Below, one piece after another: positions 15,470 to 24,551 of a DNA stretch of 43,253 nucleotides. Position 1 is the stretch's first letter. Every line of letters begins with the position of its first letter. Under the pieces are notes generated by a model. It saw only the letters and a list, made by a program, of their open reading frames with translations. It searched no databases and had not been told where the DNA came from. The DNA is from Lachnospiraceae bacterium (lineage in GTDB: Bacteria > Bacillota > Clostridia > Lachnospirales > Lachnospiraceae): positions 1 to 43,253 of the forward strand of contig JAFXTJ010000010.1 of assembly GCA_017535945.1 (NCBI GenBank). The letters are read 5' to 3'. The position numbers and the translations under genes were made by a program.

Positions 15470-18384
15470 ACGGATGCAAACAATGCTTCATGCGTTCTGA
15501 TCTTGTCTTCACTGCCCACAACACAGATGAGGCCGTCCGCGACGACGGCATCCAGAACGGGAGCCAGTGCACGGATATCCTCCTCCTGTACATCCAGGAT
15601 CTCGTCACGGCGCTTCTGACGCTGCTCTTCCGTCAGACCGGACAGATAGATCCCCATGGCCGCCGCTCCCTTGGCGCTGGGTGTCTTGGGCGCGTCCAGA
15701 TCCGACAGCGTCCCGATCAGGTACTGCGTCATCGTGCGCTCATCCGCCGTAAAGGAGCGGACATAATCCGCCGCCTCACGGAACACCTGCAGGCTCCTCT
15801 CCAGATGCGGATCACGATAACTCACAAAGTACGCATCGCCGCCCCTGCGGTAAGCACTGGAGCAGCCGTAGGCGCCGCCCTTCACCCGGATGTTCTGCCA
15901 GAGATAGCCGTAGCCCATGATCACCCGGAGCACCTGCAGTGCGCCGGAGTACGGGACGCCGTGCTTCCGGAAATTACCGGCCAGCGCGACATACTGCACC
16001 TGTCCGGGCGTGGTGTAGGCCTGCGGTCCCTCTGAGAATTGCGGGAAGACAAAGGTCCGGTCCGCGGGCATGCTGCTGCGGGAGACCTCCAGTCCCGCGG
16101 TGAACGCTTCCAGCTGCTCCTGCACGGCCGCATCCGCTTCCGCGCCGGTCGACGTCACATCCAGCAGCAGGTTCTCCCTGCGGAAGATCATCCCGGAAAG
16201 TGCGGAGAAGATGTCCGCGAGCCTCTTTGCGCCCGCTTCGTCCCGCACGTCGACACAGAGCTGTTCCAGAAGCCGGAGCGCGCTGACGCCGCTCAAGGCG
16301 TCCGATACCGCCGCCCTGTCGGAGATCGGCGCCAGTGCCCGCATCGCCGCGGTGAGATTGCCGGAGGATGCGAGAACACTGCGTCCCCTCGTCCTGGTCT
16401 CCTCAAAGATCTCCTTCAGACGGACGGGATCGTCAAAACGCGTGGACGCGATGATCTCTCGCGCCAGTTCAAACGCATCGGCGATATGCTCATTCAGCAC
16501 CTTGGCGTTGATCTCAAATTTCAGACGGAATTTTTCCGTATCTCCGACCGGATAGGAATTGATCCCCGGACCGATGCCGCCGGTGCGGATGTTGATCTCA
16601 TTGGCAAGCTCCCCGTAGGTGTGCTCCGCCGTATCCATCATCCCGAGAAGGGAACGCAGGACCCCCGCATAGGGCAGATACTCTCTGGGCAGTCCGTCCA
16701 AGTCAAAGGCAAAGGTCAGATAGACGATCCCGTTGGTGGACACGTCGTGATACAATACCGGCACGTCCGCGCAGGCGGTCTCTCTGGTGGGATAATGCTC
16801 GATGCCGCGCCGCATGTCCTCCCGCTTCAGCATCGGGATCCTGGCCAGATCCGCCGGATCATCCGGTTCCTCCTGCCAGGCTTTGAGAGACGCGGTTTCC
16901 GCCACGATCCTGTCGATCTCCTCTTTTGTGAGGGACTCCTTATATGCCGCCAGTTTCTCCTTAAGCGCCGCCTCGCGTTCCTCGGTGAGTCCCTTCTTCG
17001 GGGTCAGCAGGACCACGCTCCTGTGCGGGTTATCGATCAGATACTTCTTCGTCAGTTCCTCGAAATAGCGGCCCTCGACCTCTTTTTTCAGTTCCTTGTA
17101 GATCTCTCCGGATTCGATGTGGATCCAGGGCAGCATATCGTCATAGAGCCAGCTGTCCAGCATCTGCAGACCGTAAAGCAGTCCCTTGGGATAACGGCCG
17201 AAGTCGGCCTCCCGGTATTTGAATTCCGCGTTGTTCAGCGCCGCCAGAAGCGCTTTTTTGTCAAATCCCTTTTCCACCTGCTCCGCGAGCGTTGCGGAGA
17301 TGATCCTGAGGAATTCCTCCTTCTGCTCCGGATCGGCGTTCTTGGCAACAATGGAATAATAGGGCTGACGGATCCCGGCATCCCAGGTGCCGTACACCTC
17401 CTGTCCGATGCCCGCATCGATGAGCGCCTTGCGGATCACGGCCCCCGGCGAGGCGCACAGAGCGTAATCGATCGCGTCAAAGGCGATCGTGAGCTTGGGA
17501 TCGAGACTCGTCCCGACCGAAACATTCCAGGCGAGGTACGTCTTCTTCCGCTCATCCTCTCCCGCCAGGACCGGATAGGGGCAGACAGTCTCCCGGGCCG
17601 CGTCAAACGGCTCCTGCAGACCGACCTCCGAATCAACGTGCAGCGCGTCAAAATGAGACAGATAGGCTTCGTCCAGGAAAGTGAGCCGTTCGGTGAAATC
17701 CATATCACCGTAGAGATAGATATAGCTGTTGGAAGGATGATAGTATCTGCGGTGGAAATCGAGATAATCCGCGTAGGTCAGATCGGGAATGAACTCCGGA
17801 TCGCCGCCGGATTCGATGCCGTAGGTGGTATCCGGATAAAGAGAGGTCGTGATCTGTCTGTCGAGCACGTCATCCGGAGAGGAAAAGGCGCCCTTCATCT
17901 CATTGTAGACCACGCCGTTGATGGTGACGGGGTCCTCCGCCGTCTCCATCTCGTAATGCCAGCCCTCCTGCCTGAAGATCCGCTCCTCCCTGTAGATATC
18001 GGGATAGAACACCGCGTCGAGATAGACGTGCATCAGGTTGGCGAAATCCTTATCGTTGCAGCTGGCCACCGGATATACCGTCTTATCCGGATAGGTCATC
18101 GCATTCAGAAAAGTATTCAGGGATCCCTTTGCCAGCTCGATAAAGGGATCCTTAACGGGGAATTCCCGCGAACCGCACAGCACGGTATGTTCGATGATAT
18201 GCGCCACGCCGGTGGAATCCTCCGGCGGTGTGCGGAACGCGATGTAGAAGACTTTATTCTCGTCATCATTGGAGAGCAGCGCCACTCTGGCACCGGTCTT
18301 TTTATGCTTCAGCAGCAGACTCTCGGAATTCAGATCCTCGATCCGCCTTTTCTCGACCACTTCATATGCTTCCGGGATCTGCAT
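15448..18384 (-). CDS. M16C metalloprotease (PreP/Cym1/insulinase family)
   Basis: The inverted zinc motif HIIEH is at 62-66, with the third ligand E162 in VVYNEMKGAF, the spacing expected for M16 peptidases. The 978-residue length and the motifs RTPPEDSTGVAHIIEH and KGSLNTFLNAMTYPDKTVYPVAS place it in the M16C presequence-protease group, whose members have four homologous domains closing round short peptides. The C-terminal half keeps the RxxYG-type substrate block (RVKGGAYGCSSAYRRGG). No signal peptide is visible, so it is likely cytosolic and degrades peptides. It starts 14 nt after the membrane-protein gene with AGGAGA in front. Confidence 0.94.
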   Translation of the reverse strand: MQIPEAYEVVEKRRIEDLNSESLLLKHKKTGARVALLSNDDENKVFYIAFRTPPEDSTGVAHIIEHTVLCGSREFPVKDPFIELAKGSLNTFLNAMTYPDKTVYPVASCNDKDFANLMHVYLDAVFYPDIYREERIFRQEGWHYEMETAEDPVTINGVVYNEMKGAFSSPDDVLDRQITTSLYPDTTYGIESGGDPEFIPDLTYADYLDFHRRYYHPSNSYIYLYGDMDFTERLTFLDEAYLSHFDALHVDSEVGLQEPFDAARETVCPYPVLAGEDERKKTYLAWNVSVGTSLDPKLTIAFDAIDYALCASPGAVIRKALIDAGIGQEVYGTWDAGIRQPYYSIVAKNADPEQKEEFLRIISATLAEQVEKGFDKKALLAALNNAEFKYREADFGRYPKGLLYGLQMLDSWLYDDMLPWIHIESGEIYKELKKEVEGRYFEELTKKYLIDNPHRSVVLLTPKKGLTEEREAALKEKLAAYKESLTKEEIDRIVAETASLKAWQEEPDDPADLARIPMLKREDMRRGIEHYPTRETACADVPVLYHDVSTNGIVYLTFAFDLDGLPREYLPYAGVLRSLLGMMDTAEHTYGELANEINIRTGGIGPGINSYPVGDTEKFRLKFEINAKVLNEHIADAFELAREIIASTRFDDPVRLKEIFEETRTRGRSVLASSGNLTAAMRALAPISDRAAVSDALSGVSALRLLEQLCVDVRDEAGAKRLADIFSALSGMIFRRENLLLDVTSTGAEADAAVQEQLEAFTAGLEVSRSSMPADRTFVFPQFSEGPQAYTTPGQVQYVALAGNFRKHGVPYSGALQVLRVIMGYGYLWQNIRVKGGAYGCSSAYRRGGDAYFVSYRDPHLERSLQVFREAADYVRSFTADERTMTQYLIGTLSDLDAPKTPSAKGAAAMGIYLSGLTEEQRQKRRDEILDVQEEDIRALAPVLDAVVADGLICVVGSEDKIRTHEALFASVEPLAGS

Positions 18385-18398
18385 GGGTTGTGTCTCCT

Positions 18399-20447
18399 TT
18401 ACACGTCGAAGTCATCCTCTCCGTTAATATCAAAATCAAAGTCGTCCTGTCCGTCCGCGTTGATCACCGTGTTGCGCACCAGATTCGGTCTGGTCGTCAG
18501 AGGCTTCTCCGGTTTTTCGGCAGCCGCCAGTGCGACCCATGAAGCATCCGGAGCCTTGGCCGCCTCGGCAGGTTCAGGCTGCGGTACGGCCACTGGAGGA
18601 ACCGGCGGAACCGGAGGTACCGGCATAACGGGAGGCACAGGGACCGGAGCAGCAGCCGGCACGGGCACAGGTCCTGCGACAGGTACCGCTGCGGGGATCT
18701 CCGGGGCGTCAAGCAGGCCGCGGCTCCTCAGGTAATCATCCAGCGTTGTCCCGGGCGGGATCGCACCGGTCTTCAGCGCGTCATCATAATCATCCTCCGC
18801 CTCATCCATCAGTTTCCGGCGTTCCTTCTCCGCTTTCTTCGCCTCTTTGGCGGCGAGTTTCGCTGCCTTTGCCTCTTCTTTGGCCTGCAGCTTCTTCGCC
18901 TTTTCCATCGCCTTCTGCTCGGCCTTGCTCATGGCCGGCATGGCCTCGGGTATTGCCTCCGGTATCATAGCCTCCGTGCCGGGCATACCGGCCGTCTCCG
19001 GGTTCATTGTCTGATCCGCATATCCCTGTGCCATCTGTGCATCCTCCTGCGTGCGATCCAAGCCAAGCATCACGCCGTTTGCGGGTTCCATGGACGGATA
19101 CATCTCCGCCTCTCCTTCATCCTCCGGATTCATGGCAGGCAGTACCATCCCCTCCGGAACAAGGGGCAGTGCCTCCGGTATTTCCTCAGGCATAGCCTGC
19201 ATCGGTGCTTTTGCGACCATGGGAGCCGCCACACAGGCGATGCTGATCGCGATCACCGTCGCATAACCGAAGCACAGCAATTCCTGGGAATTGAGTTTTG
19301 TCGCGCCGAAAAGCGGTACAATGAGCGCCGAAACCAGGAAGAACACCAGCCACAGCGAAGTGCGGTCCGTTCTCCTGTCCCTCCAGAAAGTGACGATGAT
19401 AAAGGCCATGGTCGTCACCAGCACGATATAAACGGGATAAACATCTACCGGCAGATGGAAGATCAGCACCGTGTTCGTGTTACGGAAGTAATTTTCCATA
19501 TAGTACCCGAAGGTCCAGCGCAGCTCGCTCAGCCCGCCTCCGGATACGATCAGCAGGATCACAAAGGTCACGAGGGAGACCAGAAAGATCAGCACGAGAC
19601 GGAGTGCCTCCTGTGCCCTGTCGCAGTATGGAAGGGCAAATGCAAAGAGCAGCGGCACCCACAGGATGACCGTTGCGAAGTCCGCAAAGAACACATAGCC
19701 CAGGAACAGGCCGAGCACCGCGAACCAGAGGATCTGCCAGACTTTGTTGTAGGAATCCTTTGCGTCAAAATGCAGATAAACGGCGATCAGCAGGAGTGCG
19801 ATCGCGAAAAGCATGAACAGCGCCGGCACGGAATCCAGATTGATGAGCCGCTCAAAGGGGGTGGGCGCAAAGCCCGTGACGGCCGCTGTCAGAAAGGCCG
19901 TGAGTTTTCCGGACAGAAGACGCACCGCGAAGTAAAAGGCCACGACCGCGATGGTCTGGATCAGTGCGATCACCACACCCGCCACAACGATCCGGTTGCC
20001 CGCGATCCTCAGGAAGATGCTCATGAGTCTGACCGTGATCGTCCCCGTCACATCGGTCAGGTCTCCCGCGTCCGCTCCGCCGATCATCGCCAGATCGAAC
20101 AGCCCGTCCGGATCGAAGATCTCCTCCGTATGCTTTGCGAGATACAGGATCCGCACAAGAAATGTGCCAAGCAACAGGATCCCGGCAAACACATCCCCGA
20201 TCAGTCCGGTCACCTGTGGATCCGGTGATACCCTCTCCCGGATGAAATCCGTCAGTCTCCCGCAGGCAAAAGCGATGAGGCAGACGGCCATGACCGTCAG
20301 AACGGTGAGTACCGCGGCGAGCAGGAGCCTGTATTCATCGGGCAGGATCCCGGAGACGTACCAGAACATCGTGATGAGCAGCGCCAGAAACGCAATGAAC
20401 GCGCCCCACACAAAGTGTCCGAACCAGTTTTTATGAAATGCCATCAT
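18399..20447 (-). CDS. polytopic membrane protein with long low-complexity cytosolic tail
   Basis: Residues 1-412 contain about 11-12 hydrophobic helices; the remaining 270 residues are a soluble tail. The membrane part has a large loop after the third helix (TEEIFDPDGLFDLAMIGG), an arrangement seen in GT-C glycosyltransferases (PMT/ArnT-like), but I see no clear catalytic signature and would not call the activity. The tail has three parts. The first is a Met/Pro/Glu-rich stretch. The second is an Ala/Lys/Glu helix (KAMEKAKKLQAKEEAKAAKLAAKEAKKAEKERRK in the raw frame, roughly 510-545). The third is a Pro/Val/Ala run with repeated PVPP units, ending in an acidic DDFDFDINGEDDFDV. The gene lies 6 nt after yebC. 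Confidence 0.85.
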   Translation of the reverse strand: MMAFHKNWFGHFVWGAFIAFLALLITMFWYVSGILPDEYRLLLAAVLTVLTVMAVCLIAFACGRLTDFIRERVSPDPQVTGLIGDVFAGILLLGTFLVRILYLAKHTEEIFDPDGLFDLAMIGGADAGDLTDVTGTITVRLMSIFLRIAGNRIVVAGVVIALIQTIAVVAFYFAVRLLSGKLTAFLTAAVTGFAPTPFERLINLDSVPALFMLFAIALLLIAVYLHFDAKDSYNKVWQILWFAVLGLFLGYVFFADFATVILWVPLLFAFALPYCDRAQEALRLVLIFLVSLVTFVILLIVSGGGLSELRWTFGYYMENYFRNTNTVLIFHLPVDVYPVYIVLVTTMAFIIVTFWRDRRTDRTSLWLVFFLVSALIVPLFGATKLNSQELLCFGYATVIAISIACVAAPMVAKAPMQAMPEEIPEALPLVPEGMVLPAMNPEDEGEAEMYPSMEPANGVMLGLDRTQEDAQMAQGYADQTMNPETAGMPGTEAMIPEAIPEAMPAMSKAEQKAMEKAKKLQAKEEAKAAKLAAKEAKKAEKERRKLMDEAEDDYDDALKTGAIPPGTTLDDYLRSRGLLDAPEIPAAVPVAGPVPVPAAAPVPVPPVMPVPPVPPVPPVAVPQPEPAEAAKAPDASWVALAAAEKPEKPLTTRPNLVRNTVINADGQDDFDFDINGEDDFDV

Positions 20448-20453
20448 AGCCGG

Positions 20454-21194
20454 TCATTCCGCGTCAGGCTCATCCCAGTTGTGATAGACGGCCTGCACAT
20501 CATCGTCATCATCCAGCATATCCAGGATCCGCTGCAGTCCCTTCAGCGCGGTCTCATCCGTGACCGTCACGTAATTCTGCGGGATCATGGTCACCTCAGC
20601 GGAGACGGTTTCGATCTTTGCTTCCCCGAGTGCCTGCACCACCGCCTGGAAATCATCGGGAGCGGTGAGGATCTCAAAGCTGTCCTCCTCCTCCTTCAGA
20701 TCCTCGGCACCGGCATCCAGCACCAGCATCATCAGATCGTCACCGCTCATCTCGCATTCTTCCTTATCGATGATGATCTGTCCCTTTTTGTCAAACATGA
20801 ACGAGACGCAGCCGGGAGTGCCGACATTGCCGCCGCCCTTGGAAAATGCCGCCCGCACATTGGCCGCGGTGCGGTTGGGGTTATCCGTGAGCGTGTCCAC
20901 GATGATGGCCGTGCCGCCGGGGCCGTAGCCTTCGTAGGTATTGTTCACGTAATTGACATTGCCGCCCTCGCCGGCCGCCTTCTTGATCCCGCGGTCGATC
21001 GTATCATTGGGCATGTTGTTCGCCTTGGCCTTGGCGATCACCGTGGCCAGCTTAAAATTATTATTGGGATCCGGGCCGCCCTCCTTGACCGCCACCGCGA
21101 TCTCGCGGCCGATGATGGTGAAGATCTTGCCCTTGGCCGCGTCGTTCTTTTCCTTCTTGTGCTTGATGTTGGCAAATTTGCTGTGTCCGGACAT
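20454..21194 (-). CDS. yebC: YebC/TACO1 family regulator
   Basis: MSGHSKFANIKHKKEKNDAAKGKIFT at the N terminus and the EGYGPGGTAIIVDTLTDNPNRT block are diagnostic for the YebC/PmpR/TACO1 family. Members were annotated as transcription regulators; recent work supports a role in translation at proline-rich stretches, which would be notable given the Pro-rich tails of two nearby genes (inference). Length 246 is standard. AGGAGGAG precedes the ATG. It follows the CorC-like gene by 5 nt and shares its promoter. Confidence 0.97.
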   Translation of the reverse strand: MSGHSKFANIKHKKEKNDAAKGKIFTIIGREIAVAVKEGGPDPNNNFKLATVIAKAKANNMPNDTIDRGIKKAAGEGGNVNYVNNTYEGYGPGGTAIIVDTLTDNPNRTAANVRAAFSKGGGNVGTPGCVSFMFDKKGQIIIDKEECEMSGDDLMMLVLDAGAEDLKEEEDSFEILTAPDDFQAVVQALGEAKIETVSAEVTMIPQNYVTVTDETALKGLQRILDMLDDDDDVQAVYHNWDEPDAE

Positions 21195-21199
21195 CGTTC

Positions 21200-22177
21200 C
21201 TACTCCTCCTGTGTCTCTGCGTGTTCTTCCCTGTCCTGCGTCACGATCGGGTCCTCTGCGGACTTTTTCCTCACCAGGACATTGGTGATCCTGTGATTCC
21301 TGACCTCGTTGATCCTGAATTCATAATTCCCGACATCGACCGAGAAATCCGTGCTACTCCCCTCCTCGGGGATCCCGTCCAGCCGGGCGATCAGAAAGCC
21401 GTTGAGCGTCTCGAAATTCTCTTCGTTAAAGTCGATCCCGAAATGCTTCTCCAGATCCGCCAGAGGCGTCCGCCCCTCGATCAGGAATTCGCCGGCGTTT
21501 CCCGTGGGCTCGATGGTGACCTCATCCTCATCATACTCATCGAGGATGTTACCCACGATCTCCTCCAGGATGTCCTCCATGGAGACCAGACCGGCTGTCT
21601 GTCCGTACTCATCGATGACGATGACCATCTGCGTCTTGCTCGACTGCATGCTGCGGAAGAGCTTGTCGATGTTCCTGGTCTCCGGAACAAACCGCGGATG
21701 CCGCAGCAGTCCTTTGATCTTGCGGATGGGGAGGTCATTGGCGTCCCCCTCGTACAGACGCTTCACCGCATCACGGATGTTGAGGATCCCGATGATGTGG
21801 TCGATGTTCTCCAGATATACGGGGAAGCGGCTGTTGTTGCCCTCCAGCATGAAATGCAGCGCCTCCTCAAGGGTCATGCTCCCGTCCACCGCCACGATGG
21901 ACACACGATTCGTCATGATATCCTGAGCCTGCTTATCGGAGAACTCAAAGATATTGGAGATCATGTCGGCTTCCGACGCCTCGAGAACCCCCTGCTCCTG
22001 GCCTTCGCTGACGATCGAGCGGATATCCTCCTCCGTCACGTCGGGCGCGCCCTTGAGCCTGCCGAGGATCCCGCTTAAGACCGATCGTTTGCCCGCGCGG
22101 GTTTTGTCCGGCTGCTGCCGGTCCGGTTCCTCGTTCGGTTTTTTCTGTTCAGCGGCCGATTTACTGCCGTCGTCCAT
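21200..22177 (-). CDS. CorC/HlyC-type CBS-domain protein without membrane part
   Basis: After a charged 40-residue N terminus the protein has two CBS domains (about 78-200: IMTNRVSIVAVDGSMTLEEAL, then RNIDKLFRSMQSSKTQMVIVIDEYGQTAGLVSMEDILEEIVG). A CorC_HlyC domain follows (about 225-310, with NFETLNGFLIARLDGIPEEG). It lacks the N-terminal DUF21 membrane domain of CNNM/YhdP-type transporters and so matches the soluble CorC group linked to Mg2+/Co2+ efflux. I chose ATG 22177 because GGAAGGAAAGG lies in front and an earlier frame opening at 22225 is upstream of the -10 box. A promoter at 22216-22244 serves it and yebC. Confidence 0.92.
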   Translation of the reverse strand: MDDGSKSAAEQKKPNEEPDRQQPDKTRAGKRSVLSGILGRLKGAPDVTEEDIRSIVSEGQEQGVLEASEADMISNIFEFSDKQAQDIMTNRVSIVAVDGSMTLEEALHFMLEGNNSRFPVYLENIDHIIGILNIRDAVKRLYEGDANDLPIRKIKGLLRHPRFVPETRNIDKLFRSMQSSKTQMVIVIDEYGQTAGLVSMEDILEEIVGNILDEYDEDEVTIEPTGNAGEFLIEGRTPLADLEKHFGIDFNEENFETLNGFLIARLDGIPEEGSSTDFSVDVGNYEFRINEVRNHRITNVLVRKKSAEDPIVTQDREEHAETQEE

Positions 22178-22215
22178 ATCCTTTCCTTCCTGGAGCACAT
22201 AAAAAATCAAATTAA

Positions 22216-22244
22216 ATGATAGCAAAACAAAGGGAGAGCGTCAA
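22216..22244 (-). promoter_or_regulatory. sigma-A promoter for the CorC-like gene and yebC
   Basis: TTGACG (22244-22239), a 17-bp spacer and TATCAT (22221-22216) on the minus strand. The -35 box contains the TGA stop codon of the J-domain gene. Predicted start near 22209, about 30 nt before the ATG at 22177. Confidence 0.75.
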
Positions 22245-23401
22245 GTACGGAACCGGCGCTTCGCCGCCTCATATTGTGCGTTGATCTCCTGCAGCGCGGA
22301 GGTGTCGCCGTCCTGGTTGTCCGGGTGATAGATCTTCACCAGGGAACGGTATTTCTTCTCCACACCGGCGAGATCTTTGCACCCGGCGAAGAAATCAAAG
22401 GAACTCTGCGCGGGATCCCGTTCCTCCGCCGATCTTCTTTCCCGCTCTCTTTCCCGCTCCCTGTCTCTGCCCTGTGTCCTGCTCCTTCTGCGTTCCCTGC
22501 CGTCCTCATCCTCCGCCTCGTACCATTGAAAGCTCCGGCGGCGGTCTTCCCGGCTCTCCCGTGTTCTTTCATACGCGTCGTCGGAGCGGTGTCCGTCCCG
22601 CGTTCTGTCCCGTCCGCCGGACGAGGCAGGTTCCTCATACGCTTCCCCGTCGTCGAAGCCGTCATCCTCCCCGTCCTCCGGCTCATCGTCATAATAGGCT
22701 TCCAGCCAGCGCTGTCTGCGTGCGCGCCGTTCCTCCCTCTTCCTGCGGGGACGCTCTTCATAGACCTCCCCGTCGTCGTCCTCCTCTTCCTCTTCTCCGC
22801 GGTACCCCCTGCCGTAGGTGTCATTCTCGAATTCATCCGCATGCCGGCGCAGCCAGTCATGGTAGGTCCGCTCATAATGGCGGTCGGCCCGCGCGGGGAA
22901 CAGGAAATAATATCGGTCCCTGATCTGGGTAAAGGGTGTCTTGCGGGAGATGATCCCGTAAAGCAGCGATACGACGATCTCCGCCGCGAACACGACAGGG
23001 ATCACCGGCAGGAGCGCGATCACGCCGTGTGCCAGAAGCAGTGCGATCAGTACGGGAATGCCGAGGATCACGGCAGCCAGAATGATCACGATCCCCAGGA
23101 TCCCGGGAAGCGAGCGGTAAAGATCCCCGATGAACAGGATCAGCGCGCCAAAGGAATGCAGGAAAGGTTCTCCCGCGGGATGATACGGGAACTGCGGCGG
23201 GAGCAGATCCGTCCCGGTAAAGGAAAACGCGACCAGATACACACAGACAGCGGCCAGTGCGATCCCCGACACGGGCAGGAGCGAGAGCAGCAGGCGGCAG
23301 ATCCGCCAGATGAACTTCAGCAGAAACAGGATGACGGATACCGTCCCCTTGAGCAGTGCGACACATACCGTGACGATCGCGGTCACAACCAGATTGATCA
23401 T
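22241..23401 (-). CDS. membrane-anchored J-domain protein with a charged linker
   Basis: The order is the reverse of a normal DnaJ. Three or four hydrophobic helices occupy residues 1-165. Then comes a very acidic/basic low-complexity linker (about 195-330: runs of Glu/Asp then Arg/Glu, such as RDRERERERERRSAEE). Last is a J-like domain of about 50 residues with HPD at 359-361 (KKYRSLVKIYHPDN) and the following QEINAQYEAAKRR helix. The HPD triad is what stimulates Hsp70 ATPase, so the tail probably recruits DnaK to the membrane. No Gly/Phe or zinc-finger region exists (type C). The start at 23401 follows alr by a 4-nt gap. The client is unknown. Confidence 0.9.
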   Translation of the reverse strand: MINLVVTAIVTVCVALLKGTVSVILFLLKFIWRICRLLLSLLPVSGIALAAVCVYLVAFSFTGTDLLPPQFPYHPAGEPFLHSFGALILFIGDLYRSLPGILGIVIILAAVILGIPVLIALLLAHGVIALLPVIPVVFAAEIVVSLLYGIISRKTPFTQIRDRYYFLFPARADRHYERTYHDWLRRHADEFENDTYGRGYRGEEEEEDDDGEVYEERPRRKREERRARRQRWLEAYYDDEPEDGEDDGFDDGEAYEEPASSGGRDRTRDGHRSDDAYERTRESREDRRRSFQWYEAEDEDGRERRRSRTQGRDRERERERERRSAEERDPAQSSFDFFAGCKDLAGVEKKYRSLVKIYHPDNQDGDTSALQEINAQYEAAKRRFRT

Positions 23402-23405
23402 GGCG

Positions 23406-24551
23406 TCAGCTGTTCAGCACGATCCGTGGCACGCGTTCACTGATATCGCAGACCAGTTCATAATTGAAACGCCCGCTCAGATCCCCGAGTTCCTGGGCCG
23501 TGATCTCCTCCCGGCCGTCCCTTCCGATCAGCGTGACCGGATCATCCTCCGAAGCCTCCGGAATGTCCGTGATATCGACCATCATCTGATCCATGCAGAT
23601 GCGTCCCAAGATCGGCGCGCGTCTGCCGCGGATCAGGACTTCTCCCCTGTTGGAAAGACTCCGGGGATAACCGTCCGCATAGCCGACGGGGATCGTGGCG
23701 ATCCGCGTCGGAGCCGCCGCGACCCAGGTGCCGCCGTAGCTCACGGGTGTGCCGGCGGGGATCTCTTTTACGCATACGACATGGCTCTTCAGTTCCAGCA
23801 CGGGCTGCAGCGGGAGACTGCTCAGATCCGTTTCCTCCGAGGGCGCGAGACCGTACATCGTGATGCCCGCCCTGGCCAGATCCTTGGACTTGTGGTGCAG
23901 GGCGATCATACCGGCGCTGTTGTCGCAATGCACCATAGGGATATCGATCCCCTCGCCGGACAGCCGTTCCACGAATCCTTCAAAGGTCCTGACCTGTTCC
24001 TGAGCGGAGGTGAGATCCTTCTCGTCCGCCCGTGCAAAATGCGTGAAGATCCCTTCCAGTTCGATCCCCTTGGCCTGCCAGGCCTTCCGCACAAATTCCG
24101 CTCCGTTCCCGTCGGGACGGACGCCGATCCGGCTCATACCGGTATCGACGGCGACGTGGACCAGCGCATTCTTCCCCACCCGTTCCGACGCGGCCTGCAG
24201 CTGCTCCAGCGTGTCTCCGCGGAAGACCGTCATCCGGATCTCGCGGTCGATGAGGGCTTCATAGGCATATTCCCAGGTGTAGCCCAGGATCATCAGCGGT
24301 TTGCGGATACCGGCATCACGCAGCGCGATCGCCTCTTCCGCTGTAGCCAGCGCATACCCCCACACGCCTTCCTCCCGTTCCAGAGCGTGCGCGATCGCGG
24401 AGGCGCCGTGTCCGTAACCGTTGGCCTTCAGGACGGCCAGCAGTTTTGTCCTGCCGGGCAGGATCTGCTGCATGGCATGCAGGTTGGCCAGCAGCCTGTC
24501 CATATGGATATACACCGCTGCTCTGGCGGTACGTTCCAGATATTTCTTCAT
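23406..24551 (-). CDS. alr: alanine racemase
   Basis: Alr interconverts L- and D-alanine for peptidoglycan using PLP. The PLP-binding lysine is K42 in LAVLKANGYGHG, and the second catalytic residue is Y272 in VSYGGTWVA. The GICMDQMMVD-type block (RICMDQMMVDITDI) is near the C terminus. At 381 residues it has both the TIM-barrel and C-terminal beta domains. It overlaps the nnr stop by 4 nt. The pairing nnr-alr is common in Gram-positive genomes. Confidence 0.97.
   Translation of the reverse strand: MKKYLERTARAAVYIHMDRLLANLHAMQQILPGRTKLLAVLKANGYGHGASAIAHALEREEGVWGYALATAEEAIALRDAGIRKPLMILGYTWEYAYEALIDREIRMTVFRGDTLEQLQAASERVGKNALVHVAVDTGMSRIGVRPDGNGAEFVRKAWQAKGIELEGIFTHFARADEKDLTSAQEQVRTFEGFVERLSGEGIDIPMVHCDNSAGMIALHHKSKDLARAGITMYGLAPSEETDLSSLPLQPVLELKSHVVCVKEIPAGTPVSYGGTWVAAAPTRIATIPVGYADGYPRSLSNRGEVLIRGRRAPILGRICMDQMMVDITDIPEASEDDPVTLIGRDGREEITAQELGDLSGRFNYELVCDISERVPRIVLNS

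Noticed and set aside
18560-18700. CRISPR-like repeats
   Set aside because: The repeats encode PVPP units within a protein tail and have irregular spacing and length.
16039-18735. Long antisense open frame across the M16 gene
   Set aside because: GC-rich codon bias in the real gene leaves open antisense frames; there is no ribosome site, family match or promoter for it.
22178-22225. Start of the CorC-like gene at 22225
   Set aside because: It is upstream of the -10 box, so it would not be on the main transcript; 22177 has a good ribosome site.
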